Assembly (NCBI GenBank): GCA_023853785.1
Contig: JAJIRX010000730.1
Coordinates: forward strand, 248,001-312,000
Reading direction: 5' to 3'
DNA from: Psilocybe azurescens
Lineage: Eukaryota > Basidiomycota > Agaricomycetes > Agaricales > Agrocybaceae
Length of the DNA stretch: 64,000 bases
Positions 23,706-34,560 of this stretch are shown piece by piece. Both the position numbers and the translations under genes were made by a program. How positions within the stretch are numbered: the first letter of the stretch is position 1; each line of letters begins with the position of its first letter. Below the pieces are notes generated by a model that was not told the DNA's origin, made no database searches, and was given only the letters and a program-made list of their open reading frames with translations.

Positions 23706-25892
23706 TGTTATGTCATTTTCTGACAATTTTATTGAGCTAAATATGACTTTTAGACTTTATTAATAGCTGTACTAAGGTGTACATAGCACCTCTACATTTT
23801 ATGCACAATTTTGATGCCCATCCATGGGGTGTCGCTTTTAGCACAGCCACCAAATATGGCTGATCAGAACTTATATGTGCTGTAGTGCTTTGATCAGAGA
23901 CACTGCTCATTTTTAAGAGATTCAAATACTAATAAAGCTCATTTCTTCTTTTATATCTTTTAGACATCCAAGCCTCGGCCTATGAGGAAGCCACAAGTCA
24001 TCAATTTGACTATTTTTGACCATTCCCACAATTTTTGATCATAACACAGCCATTAAAATCACCAAACCATGTAGTTGCCACAGAAATACCTCAGAAGGTA
24101 CTAATATACATCTTTATTACCTTATTCTATAATACTGAGTCAAAAATCCTCCCATATATTACAAATAAAACATATTCTCAGAAATCTGACATTTCTCTTT
24201 TCCTGGAAACTCAGACTGTCAAGCTTCAGAAGGTTTTGCCAAACACATTGCAGCAAGCAATGCCATTATTTGGTGGCACATAAACATAGTATTTAGGTTG
24301 TTAGGATCTCAGAAACCTGTGGATGTTATACTCAGGCAAGTCACATAACATGTTTGCAAATGTTATTGTGTGCAATCTGCCTTCAACATGCAGCACTATT
24401 GGAATCTGGGAATAAAAAGCTCCTTTTTCTGTGATCCAATGCACTGAATGGGCTGCCACATGTATGTAGAAATTTTATGTATATTAAATTCTCTGCTACA
24501 GAACAAATTTAGTGTGTTTATAGAACCTGATAGCTTGGATAGTGACTCAGGCCTTAATTATTTCTGCATAACTGACTGAGTTTCACAAAGGAAAGATTGG
24601 GAAGAAAATTTGCCCAAATGCATCAAACAGAAAGCAAAATTTGACTTCATCATCCCACCAGCCATGCACAACACAATTCTCCCTAATTCTCAGCCTGCCT
24701 TGAAGCATCTTGCCAATATCTGCTTCCCAATTATTTTCAACAAAAGATACACCCCTACCAATTAGATATAGTAGAATGTAGCTAGGCATGTTTTCAACAG
24801 AAAAATTTGAGAATTTTGACCTGTTCACAACACAAACCAAGGGGTGTTCACTCGGTACTGTGATGCGTGATGTTGACCATAAATGTTCAGTTCACATGCC
24901 TGCATGATGTGTGATGTGAACAAATGGTCATAATAGTACAGTATCATGTTTTGACATCAATGAAAAATAAAGTGGAAGCCTTAAATGTAGCTGTTGGAGC
25001 TATTATTTAGAGAAATAACAATTGACTGGGCTGTGGAAACTCAAGAAAACCAATATATCAAGAATATAAGCTTCCAAGTCAATAATCAAGAATTTCTCCA
25101 GTTGGAACCACGTGCAATAATAATTGCACTGGTGTTGACTAGTGAATGCTTCAAATGCTGCATTAATGTTGCCTTCTTCAAATAATATATTTTTGGGAGT
25201 ATCTGGATCAGCAAGTGATCTAAATCTGGATGCAGATGATAAAATGTCTCAAAAGCCTGCCATTTTCAGGATGGGTGCACACTGGGTAATGTAGTGGGCA
25301 ATGAGTCAGCACTCATTGTGTAATGAGTGGGTGCATAATTCAAAGGGAATCTTTAGATAAACTACAGGTCAATCTACAATGTACACATTTAAAGTTCTTT
25401 TGTACTTGAACTACATAGGAATTTTATAGGTAGTCATATATTTCATAAATTTTGCACCATACAAGGTACTTTTGTATTTCAAATATAAATCAATTCTAAA
25501 GGCAATTCAATATTTGAACTACAATTCAGCCAGCAAAAGAGCTTTGTATTTAAAACACTAATTCATATTCAAAGATTCTTTGAAGATTCCCTGGAATTAG
25601 GAATACAAAATTCATTTGAAGATAGGTATGTAGTTAAAATATTTGGGTGTCAAAGAAGGTGTCCCAAATTTGATATATAGTGGACTCTATAGACTCACTT
25701 TGTACTTGAAATTTTAAATATCTTACAAAGGTCCTTTGTAGATTGACATATATGTAAGATTTTATGCTAAATTCAACATTCCCTCACATAAAATATGTTT
25801 CACGATCTTCAAAATAAATTTGTATTCAATTTTTTCATGACCCTAATTTTACCCCTTCAAAGGTCACCCAAATATTGAAACTCCCAATGTGT
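23706..25892. other. AT-rich transposon desert, no supported gene
   Basis: No open frame with coding character. Around 25330-25760 loosely repeated TTTGTAYTTGAA and CTACA motifs occur, suggesting decayed repeats. I cannot define element boundaries. Confidence 0.3.
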
Positions 25893-26200
25893 GTAGTAGT
25901 GAGCTCTGGCTGATCTGGGCTGACCTGCCCAAGCATTGATTAGATTACATATTGTAGATCATATCAGTGGTGGAGTAGGCCAATCTGCCTATGCTAGCAG
26001 CTTCGTGTTTGGGAAGGCTCAAATAGCTCGTCGGCGGCTGCACAGTAAAGGGTTATGGGCATGGTGTGATGTCCCGTTCTGACTACAAAAGCACACTAGC
26101 GCACAAACCATGCACAGCCTCTGTTGAGATGCAGTACACTATCTAATCTAATCTGTGCTTGGGCAGCTCAGCCTAGATGGCCAGAGCCCACTACTACAGC
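25893..26200. mobile_element. MITE-like inverted-repeat element containing a reversed M1 copy
   Basis: Inverse arms of about 60 bp lie at the two ends: GTAGTAGTGAGCTCTGGCTG ... CTGCCCAAGCATTGATTAGA on the left, and the inverse of CTGTGCTTGGGCAGCTCAGC ... CAGAGCCCACTACTAC on the right. Between them lies an M1 copy in the orientation opposite to 12930-13135. Confidence 0.5.
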
Positions 26201-26267
26201 GGCTGTGCATGGTTTGTCTGCAAGCACACTGCTGTAGTTAGAACAAAAATGCACCTTTCCTGCAACC
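26198..26267 (+). repeat. M1 repeat, left half, split by the foldback element
   Basis: AGCGGCTGTGCATGGTTTGT ... GCTGTAGTTAGAACAAAAAT ... TCCTGCAACC aligns with 12990-13050 and stops where the 26268-34446 element begins. Confidence 0.6.
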
Positions 26268-26589
26268 AGATAGGGCAGTTACATTGTAGTGAGTGACATG
26301 GACCATAGAACACACACAATGTATCTGTGTGACACAGAGCCAATGAATTCTATGGAAGCTGCATACATTTTAAGGTGGTGGGAATTAATTACAAATGCTG
26401 TCAGATTGCATGCATGAGCCTACTGTTAGCACACCCAGGCTGTGGCTGCTTGGATTGCGATGTTGGCAACAAAAATATCAGCCAAAATATGACCAGAATT
26501 TAAAATACTGAATGTTGACATAAATGGATGAAATTAAATGATTAAAAAAGAGATGGAGCTCAATATAAAGTGGTTAATGGTTTTTCAGT

Positions 26590-26950
26590 CATGTAGGTTC
26601 GGCCCCAAGATGGCTGGTTAAATACCCGATGCCAATGTAGCAGTTCATGCAAAGCCAACTGTTCAATGACTCAAAATACAGTATATTTGCATAATTATGT
26701 GGAATTTAATGATTGGAAAAAATGGTACAGCTGTATAATAGTGTTAATTTATGTGTAGCTTTTGCATCAGCTCAGGCCCAACTTGGCCAATTAAATAACT
26801 CAGTGCTGATGATGCAGTGCAGGCAAAGCTGACCATTCAATCAGTCAAAGTACTAAATCTATGCATAACTGGATTGAATTAAACAGCACAAAAATACACA
26901 GCAGTGCAGTATAGTGTTAATTCATGCTCAGGCCTGACTTGACTGCAGTA
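26590..26950 (-). repeat. Arm repeat units of the foldback element, left outer part
   Basis: Two diverged units contain GCAGTTCATGCAAAGCCAAC, ATTCAATGACTCAAAATACA and TTGCATCAGCTCAGGCCCAA. The same units occur inverted at 33700-34090. A third unit is cut at 26950 by the Tc1 insertion and resumes at 28543. Confidence 0.6.
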
Positions 26951-28542
26951 GCTCAAACTTTTACCCCAATGTTTTGTGTTTTTGGATAAATTGGTTTATA
27001 ACTCAGTAATGGCTAGAGATAAAATTCTGAACTTTTTATTGTAGATACTAGACACTAATACCTAAAACCTGATTGCTAAATCACGTGATATGAAACAGAA
27101 TTGATTAAATGATAAATCAAACAAAATGGCTTATCATTAGGACAAAAATTTGAGCCTCTAATTTAAAACCAATAAATATGGTTTACAAGTATAAAATGTT
27201 CTTGAATTGACTGTGGGAATGGTAAAAAATGTCATGTGACCTTATTTGTATTGATTTGCTGTGTTGAAATCAATTTCAACCACCTTTATCTCTTACCACA
27301 ACCTCATAAAACCTACATCTGCTTCTCAGTGTTCTGCTGTGGCTTCTCTTCTTGAAGAAGAATATTCCCTTCATCAAATAGAGTTTAAAACTGGTCTAGA
27401 GAAGTCTACTATTGGGAGGATTGCAAAAGAATTGGGTTTGGACAAAGAAAACAACAAACCAGGCCAACATGCCAAGCTTTCTGAAAGAAATAAACAAGCA
27501 GTTTGTTGACAAATCAACACTGGAAAGCTTGAAAATGCTGTTCAGATCACCCATTACATTAATGCCATCATATCTACCCCAGTCTCAGCCCAAACAGTCA
27601 GAAATGCACTAAAGAAAAACAATTTTCAGTCCATTGTTAAGCAGAAACAACCTCTGCTTAAACAGGCTCACAGAAATAAACATCTTAACTTTGCCCAATA
27701 CCATAAAAACTGGACAGTTGAAGATTGGAAACGGGTCTTGTGGACAGATGAAACAAAGATTAACAGGATTGGATCAGATGGGAGGGTCTACACTTGGAAA
27801 AAGAAGGAGAAGCACTTTCAGACAGGACTACTATCCCAACAGTCAAACATGGAGGAAGGAATAACCTCATGGTATGGAGTTGCATGGGTTGGAATAGAGT
27901 AGGAAAGATGATAGAAGTGCAGGGGATCATGAATGCTGATCAATATTGTGCTATTTTGGAGGAGGGGTAGAAGAAAGCTTTGAAAATTTGGGAGTTCCAG
28001 AAGAGGAGAGGAATTTCAGCAGGACAACGACCCCAAACATACCTCTAAAAGGCTGACCAGTGGTTTTAAGAAAACAACATTCAAGTTATGGAATGGCCTG
28101 CCCAATCCCCAGATATGAACCCAATTGAACACTTGTGGGAACACTTGAAAAGACATTTAAATGAATATCCAACACCACCCTAAGGAGTATATGAATTATG
28201 GGAGAGAGTGGCAGAGGAGTGGAACAAGATTACACCAGAAACATGCCAAACACTCATAGAAAGCATGCACAGAACAATTGCAGCAGTCCTTAAGACAAAA
28301 GGAGGTCATACCAAGTATTGAATAGTATTATAATAGAGGCTCAAACTTTTGTCTCAATAATAAGTCATTTTGTTTGATTTATCATTGAGTTAATTCTGTT
28401 TCATATCACGTGATTTAGCGGTCAGGTTTTAGGTATTAGTGTCTAGTATCTACAATAAAAATTTCAGAATTTTATCTCCTGCTATTACTGAGTTATAAAC
28501 CAATTTATCCAAAACACAAAACATTGGGACAAAAGTTTGAGC
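26951..28542 (+). mobile_element. Tc1/mariner element, 1,592 bp, with long inverted ends
   Basis: The ends are GCTCAAACTTTTACCCCAAT on the left and, inverted on the right, GCTCAAACTTTTGTCCCAAT. Inverse similarity extends for about 230 bp at each side, including ATCACGTGATATGAAACAGA and TGATAAATCAAACAAAATG. The element is flanked by TA at 26949-26950 and 28543-28544, the obligatory Tc1/mariner target. It sits inside an arm unit of the foldback element. Confidence 0.85.
27261..28320 (+). pseudogene. Tc1-family transposase, decayed
   Basis: Frames 27261-27509, then a shifted frame, hold the N-terminal helix-turn-helix region (SLHQIEFKTGLEKSTIGRIA) and LNFAQYHKNWTVEDWKRVLW followed by TDETKINRIGSDGR with the first catalytic Asp. 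Downstream are LMVWSCMGWNRVGKM, QQDNDPKHTS with the second Asp, and [20 protein letters not shown] with the third acidic residue in the NPIEHLW block. This is the DDE catalytic triad of cut-and-paste Tc1 transposases. At least two frameshifts and several stops (for example within ILEEG*KKALK and after KRLTS) inactivate it. It ends near 28320 (KTKGGHTKY) just before the right inverted end. Confidence 0.85.
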
Positions 28543-29037
28543 TACTGTGATTAAATAAATTGGCCCCAATATAGCAGTTCATCCAAAGCTGAGCATTCAT
28601 TCAGTCAGAATTCCTAATATTTGCATAACTAAGTAGAATTAAATAATGCAAAAATTGTACAGCTATGCAGTATAGATTCAATTTGTGCTCAGCAGTCGCA
28701 TCAGCTCTGGCCTGACATGGCCAATTAAATATCCCAATGCCAGTGTAGCAGTACATGCAAAACCAACCATTCAATGACTCAAAATACAGTATATTTGCAT
28801 AACTAGGTGGAATTATATGATTGGTAAAATTGTACGGCAGTACAGTATAGTATTAATTTATGCTTGGCAGTTGCATCAGCTCAGGCCTGATCTGTCTGAT
28901 TAACTAATTCAGTGCCAATGATGCTGTGCAGGCCAAGCCGACTATCCAATCAGTCAAGTACTAAATATATGCATAACTGGGTTGAATTAAACAACACAAA
29001 AATACACAGTGGTGCAGTATAGTGTTAAACTATGCTT
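28543..29037 (-). repeat. Foldback arm repeat units, left inner part
   Basis: Three diverged units of 160-185 bp share TTGCATAACTAGGTGGAATT-, ACAGTATAGTATTAATTTAT- and TTGCATCAGCTCAGGCCTGA-like segments. Their inverse relatives are at 32900-33800. Confidence 0.55.
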
Positions 29038-29294
29038 CATCAGGAAAAAGGGATTTGTCCTGAGAATGTCTTAGATAATTACAACCTTTATAAAGCACAT
29101 TTAGCACTCTAGGCTGCTTTGGGACGTCTTTTTGGTCTTTGGAAATAGTCTGATTCCTCAAAGCTTTCTGCAGTCTTTGCAGGATTTCAAATTTCTCTAA
29201 AGCTCTCTATGAGTCTTTTAAAAATTCTAAATTACCACAAAGCATTCTTGAAATTTCTGAGCATAGCATTATTAAATCTTAGATATGTATGTGG

Positions 29295-29598
29295 AATGGC
29301 ATGGGTAACCCCGGGTATCTCGCGCTATACCCATAGCTGTACTGGTGGTGAGCCCTACCCAAAACCTGGCGGGTTTACCCAATAAAACAAGCCCAAAAAA
29401 ACCTGAATGTTTGAGAAATGAGGAGATAGATCAGAAACAGTGAATTTCGCTGCATCCTTTCTATCTCACTCAATTCTTAACTGTTTGGGATGTTCTAGAG
29501 CTCGTTTGAAATCTCATGCGTACAGAAATTGTTACCCGTACCAGTATCCATGCGTGCCCTTACCCATAACCCGCACAGGCTCAAAAACCCGTGCCATT
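29295..29598. repeat. Possible small MITE with AATGGCAYGGGT ends
   Basis: The left end is AATGGCATGGGTAACCCCGG. The right end, inverted, is AATGGCACGGGTTTTTGAGC. Flanks TCTTAGAT occur near both sides, but at unequal distance. The interior holds several GGGTT/ACCCC tracts. Boundaries are uncertain. Confidence 0.35.
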
Positions 29599-29760
29599 TC
29601 TTAGATTTGAGATACATAGCTAATTTAATAAACTACATCTACAACATGATATTTAAAAGATAATAGAATAAGACAGAGGCATAGGGCCTGGTGATTGCAA
29701 AAAACCAATAGCTGCATGGTAAGAAAAGATATGCAAAAAGATAAAGTCAATTTGAACCTA

Positions 29761-30073
29761 GACAACACACAGGTTTGTGTATCCTGTACAGGTTAATAGC
29801 CGGATATAGCGCTGGATACAATTACAGATAAAAATATCCATCTGTCTCCTTCAAACTGAATCTAAAAACATAATTTTTGAACCAAAACTGAGTAAGTTAC
29901 AGCTAATTTTGCGCAATGTATTAAAATAGACCATATGTTAGTCATTTCTGGCCCAATTTGGCTGTTTTGGAACTCTTTCGATTGGTAAACATGCACAGAT
30001 CACAGGTATGGTATTACAGGGGCTGGATACAGATAATAGGGCCGATACACATGGGAATACACATGCTGTTGCC
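29761..30073 (+). mobile_element. MITE copy 1 (GGCAACARCAYGGGT family)
   Basis: 313 bp from GACAACACACAGGTTTGTGT to GGGAATACACATGCTGTTGC then C. It is colinear with copy 2 at 30447, sharing AATAGCMGGATATAGCG, ACCAAAACTGAGT and GGGCCGATA segments. Confidence 0.6.
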
Positions 30074-30332
30074 CTTGAAAGCAAATAAATAATGTAAATC
30101 ACATAGCATTCTCCATTTGTGCTTTTGTTTACTTATGCCATTCCTGGCGAAGTGAACTCCTTTCAACATTCCACCACCCACCACATTCTCACATCCCTGT
30201 TTAGAGCTTGGATAAACCAAAGACATGTGCTATCACATTCTTCTCACCAAGCACTGTTGCTATAATTCACCCTGCCTTTAGTACAACTTAAACAAAATGG
30301 GATGCATTTTGGTTGTGACAATATTTCTAAGG

Positions 30333-30378
30333 GATGTGACCAAATCTACAAGACATGTCTCATAGATTTGGTCACATC
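30333..30378. repeat. Perfect 16-bp inverted repeat (hairpin)
   Basis: GATGTGACCAAATCTA and TAGATTTGGTCACATC are separated by 14 bases. It lies between the two MITE copies and may be the centre of another decayed foldback sequence. Confidence 0.6.
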
Positions 30379-30446
30379 ATTTTTCATATCAGTTTTGGGA
30401 AAATTTCCCATGCATCATGTGATAGGTTGAACTTCTGTGATTTGTA

Positions 30447-30761
30447 GGCAACAGCACGGGTTCGGGTATTTTGTACGGGTTAATAGCAGGATATAGCGTG
30501 GATACAATTATGGATAAAAATTATCCTACCTGTCACCTTCAAAATAAGTTCAAATGTGTAATTTTTAAACCAAAACTGAGTGAATTATGGCCAATTGTAT
30601 GCAATGCATTAAAATAGGCTATAACTCAGTCATTTCTGGACTGTTTTGGCTGTTTTTAGACTCTTTTTGATGAGAAAAATGTGCAATTCATGGGCATGGT
30701 ATTACACAGGTTGAGTATGGATAAAAGGGCCGATATATATGGGAATACCCATGTTGTTGCC
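30447..30761 (+). mobile_element. MITE copy 2 with TA flanks
   Basis: 315 bp from GGCAACAGCACGGGTTCGGG to ATACCCATGTTGTTGCC, flanked by TA at both sides. Inverted ends GGCAACARCAYGGGT fit a Tc1/mariner-derived MITE. Confidence 0.65.
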
Positions 30762-30763
30762 TA

Positions 30764-32040
30764 GTGATTTGTGAAGTTCAACTTTGTTCTTGGTTCACCA
30801 CAACCGTTCCCTCACCCTCATAATTGTCAATGATGCCCAATGTTGTTGATGCCATTTTCACTGCCCCACATTCACTGTGCTAATACTAAGTACTGACATT
30901 CCCATTTCTACAGTAAAGCTGACACCACCTGATGGTAACAAGAACTGGCAACAGTGCTCATGTAGTGTAATGATGGCAGTACTTCAGTAAGTACTACCAT
31001 TACCCTCTCCACCACCCTCTATTGCTAATCCATAACCAAGACCCCAGTGTACCATGCCACATGCTTGTGCCACATGCAGTGGCAACTGAGTATGTGACTA
31101 GCTCACATCAAACACCATGCAGCCCATCTGCACAGATATGTTCTATCCATCCCTTGCCTTTTCTTTTGCTAACAACCATACTTTCAACAGACCACAGAGG
31201 ATGGCTCACAGTCCCATTGTCTTTCTTATCTGGTGTGTCCAATGCCCACTACCCTACACTCACAATCACCACCACTGTTCTGTCTTTCACCATTATGAAT
31301 AGAAATGCTACCTCCTGAAAGTGGGTATACCACAGTCCTTCTTCCTTCTTTTTACTAACTACAACACACATAACAGGTTGCATAGAACTGTTTTTGGCCT
31401 TAGCACTGGCGTCAGTGATGTATCATTGGCCATGTTCATTAGGCCATCCAGTGGCTCACCCCTGTTTCCCTGTGTTTACGCTCAGTGGCACTCATCCCAC
31501 CATCTCGCTTTTCAGAGTAATGAATTAGGGTGCTAAATTCCAACAGGCATGTTTTAATTATCATTTCCCCCGCGTTTTTGCTCACTAAAACTCATGTAAT
31601 AGACAACCATCTCTGGTCCTGAGATCTATGCACCACTTGCTCTCTCCCTTCCTCACCTGCTGTGCCTATCCAATGGCCCAATGCCAACATTAGCTACAGT
31701 ATCTTAAATTATGATGATGGACTATCCCACATTCTATCTATCCTATTATACATTATTTTTATATATCCTCTTCCCTGTCTGTGATTGTCTAATCAACTAG
31801 CACATTGCTCTAGTAGAGAGCTTGCTTGAATTACATATATACATTTAACTATACTTGAATTCTGTAAGATGCCATTACTATGCTGCGTCTCAAGTGAACC
31901 TGAAGAGAAATAAAAGACATCTCAGTGGATGTCAGAGATGCCTTAAGTAGCTTTAGATGTCTATGAGAGGTCTTTGGGAGGCCTTTGGATAATGTTTGGA
32001 TTGCTTTGGAATGCTTTGGATAAACTGTTCCCATGTCACT
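30764..32040. other. Filler inside the nested element, no supported gene
   Basis: Short frames only, with runs rich in CACCAC/CCCATT. Nothing resembles a transposase. Confidence 0.35.
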
Positions 32041-32148
32041 TTGCATTGAAATGAGCTTAGAGTGCTTTGTGTCTTTATCATCTTTAAAGTCTCTAAGATG
32101 CTTAAAGACACCTAGATTTCTTTAGGACAAAGCCTCTTTTCCTGATGT

Positions 32149-34090
32149 TGGTAGTTGCATTAGCTCAGGCCCAACATATTTGCTTAACTGGATTGCATTA
32201 AACAGCACAAAATTTACACACCAGTACAGTATAGATTTAATTTGATCAATTCAACAGCAGCACAGTTTAGTGTTAATCTGTACTTCAAAATTGCCTCAGC
32301 TTAAAACCAATCTCACTGAATAAATAGGTTGTTCCATTGCAACTGTGCAAGTAAACCCATGACCACATATTGTTCAGTTCAAAGTAAATACCCACTGATT
32401 ATGGCCATAATAAAGTCTGCAAGCTGTATTGCATTAGAGTGGACATTTGCTACAACATAAACACACAAAGGATATCTATTCAATGCATATATTGTTCCAA
32501 ATACCTGGTGAACTAAACATCATATGGAATATAATGTTATCTGCAATCATTGAAAAGACAATCTTCCCTACTTTAAATGGACTAGTAATGTTATTAATGA
32601 AAGTGTAGTTGTGGACACAATCTGCAGTAAACAAATCATCAAGGCCAAGCTGATGCAACTGCAGATCCCATGTTAACCCTATACTGATCTTCTGTCTACT
32701 TGTAAAACTGTTCAATTCAATCCATTCATATTAATATTTCATATTTAAGTTGGTCAATCTGTCAGCTTTACCTGTTTTGGAAATGTCAGACCCAAGATTG
32801 TGTAACTGCAGAGTAAAAATTAACTGTACATTGAACTTCAGTATATTTTTCAGCAGCATAATTCACTATTGCATCAGAACTAACCTATTCAATTTGATAT
32901 ATTGGGGCTGAGCTCATGCAACTGCCAAGCACAAATTGATACTCTACTATACTGATGTACTATTTTTCCAATTATTAAATGCCATTCAGTTATGCAAATG
33001 TTCAGTATTGTGACTGAATAAATGGTTGGCTTTGCATGGACTGCTACATTGGTACCAGCTTAATTAATTGGCCAAGTCAGGCCTGAGCTGATGCGACTGC
33101 CGAGAAAAAATCAACACTACTGCACTGCTGTATCATTGTTCCAATCATTAAATTCCACATAATTATGCAAATATACTGTATTTTGAGTCATTGAATGGTT
33201 GGTTTTGCATGTACTGCTATATTGGGGCTGGGTTATTGAATCAGCCAAGTCAGGCCCAAGTTTATGCAACTTCAAAGTATAAATTAAATCTATACTGCAC
33301 TGCTGTACAATTATTGCCATTATTTAATTCCCTTCAGTTATGGAAATATTCAGTATTCTGACTGAATAAATGATCAGTTTTCCTTACACTGCATCATTGA
33401 CACCAGTTTATTTAATTGGCCAAGTTGGGCCTGAGCTGATGCAACTGCCAAGTATAAATTAAATGTATACTGCACTGCTGTACAATTATTCCCATTATTT
33501 ATTTTCCTTCAGTTATGCAAATATTCAGTATTCTGACTGAATGAATGGTTGGTTTTGCATATACTGCTAAATTGGGGCCAACTTATTTAATCAGCCAAGT
33601 TGCGCATGACCTGATGCGACTGCCGAGCATAAATTAACACTATACTGTACTGCTGTACAATTTTACCAATCAATTGATTCCACCTAATTACACAAATTTA
33701 GCATATTTTGAGTCATTGAATGGTTGGTTTTGCATGTACTGCTATATCAGGGCTGATTCATTTAATTGGTCAAGTCAGGCCTGAGCATGAATTAACACTA
33801 TACTGCACTGCTGTGTATTTTTTGTGCTGTTTAATTCAATCCAGTTATGCATAGATTTAGTACTTTGACTGATTGAATGGTCAGCTTTGCCTGCACTGCA
33901 TCATCAGCACTGAGTTATTTAATTGGCCAAGTTGGGCCTGAGCTGATGCAAAAGCTACACATAAATTAACACTATTATACAGCTGTACCATTTTTTCCAA
34001 TCATTAAATTCCACATAATTATGCAAATATACTGTATTTTGAGTCATTGAACAGTTGGCTTTGCATGAACTGCTACATTGGCATCGGGTA
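32149..34090 (+). repeat. Foldback arm repeat units, right side and centre
   Basis: After a residual left-arm unit (32149-32300), the orientation flips near 32.4-32.8 kb. About seven diverged units follow, each with an ACTGCACTGCTGTACAATTA-like, TCAGTTATGCAAATATTCAG-like and GGCCTGAGCTGATGCAACTG-like segment. These are the inverse of the left-arm units. Confidence 0.6.
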
Positions 34091-34446
34091 TTTAACCAGC
34101 CATCTTGGGGCCGAACCTACATGACTGAAAAACCATTAACCACTTTATATTGAGCTCCATCTCTTTTTTAATCATTTAATTTCATCCATTTATGTCAACA
34201 TTCAGTATTTTAAATTCTGGTCATATTTTGGCTGATATTTTTGTTGCCAACATCGCAATCCAAGCAGCCACAGCCTGGGTGTGCTAACAGTAGGCTCATG
34301 CATGCAATCTGACAGCATTTGTAATTAATTCCCACCACCTTAAAATGTATGCAGCTTCCATAGAATTCATTGGCTCTGTGTCACACAGATACATTGTGTG
34401 TGTTCTATGGTCCATGTCACTCGCTAAAATATAGCTCCCCTATGTG

Positions 34447-34560
34447 CCGCAACGCTATACTACGTGGCTACTCAGCGGGCATTCCGAGCACTTCCAGACA
34501 CAAGCTGCTAGGGTAGGCCGGATTGCCCTACTCCAATGGCCGATACTTAGAAGTATGAGA
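34447..34560 (+). repeat. M1 repeat, right half
   Basis: CCGCAACGCTATACTACGTG ... CCAGACACAAGCTGCTAGGG aligns with 13043-13130 and completes the copy interrupted at 26267. Confidence 0.6.

Larger units (their letters stand above)
29038..32147. mobile_element. 3.1-kb element nested in the foldback arm
   Basis: The inverted ends are CATCAGGAAAAAGGGATTTG then TCCT (left) and CATCAGGAAAAGAGGCTTTG then TCCT (right, inverted). On both sides the next few hundred bases are rich in CTTTGG/CTTTAGA motifs. It interrupts an arm unit between ...TATGCTT and TTGGTAGTTGC, suggesting a TT duplication or none. No transposase is seen inside; it carries smaller repeats and AT-rich filler. Confidence 0.55.
26268..34446. 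mobile_element. 8.2-kb foldback element with nested insertions
   Basis: The ends are inverse copies (left ATAGGGCAGTTACATTGTAG then TGAGTGACATGGACC; right, inverted, ATAGGGGAGCTATATTTTAG then CGAGTGACATGGACC). The flanking M1 repeat continues on either side, with an imperfect 8-bp duplication CTGCAACC (26260-26267) versus CCGCAACG (34447-34454). Eight-base duplications are characteristic of hAT-type elements, but no transposase is seen. The arms are built of diverged 160-185 bp repeats. Subtracting the Tc1 copy (26951-28542) and the 29038-32147 element leaves about 3.5 kb, with arms of roughly 1.4-1.5 kb whose centre lies near 32.4-32.8 kb. Confidence 0.7.

Noticed and set aside
23044..23723. 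Two similar frames on opposite strands (GVGSQILCNSGE...) suggesting a duplicated gene
   Set aside because: They are the two arms of an inverted-repeat element; the similarity is DNA-level and the frames are not conserved beyond the arms.
31022..31536. Overlapping frames of about 70-100 codons inside the nested element
   Set aside because: No transposase motif, no splice pattern, His/Pro/Ser-rich composition as expected from CCCA/CAC-rich DNA.
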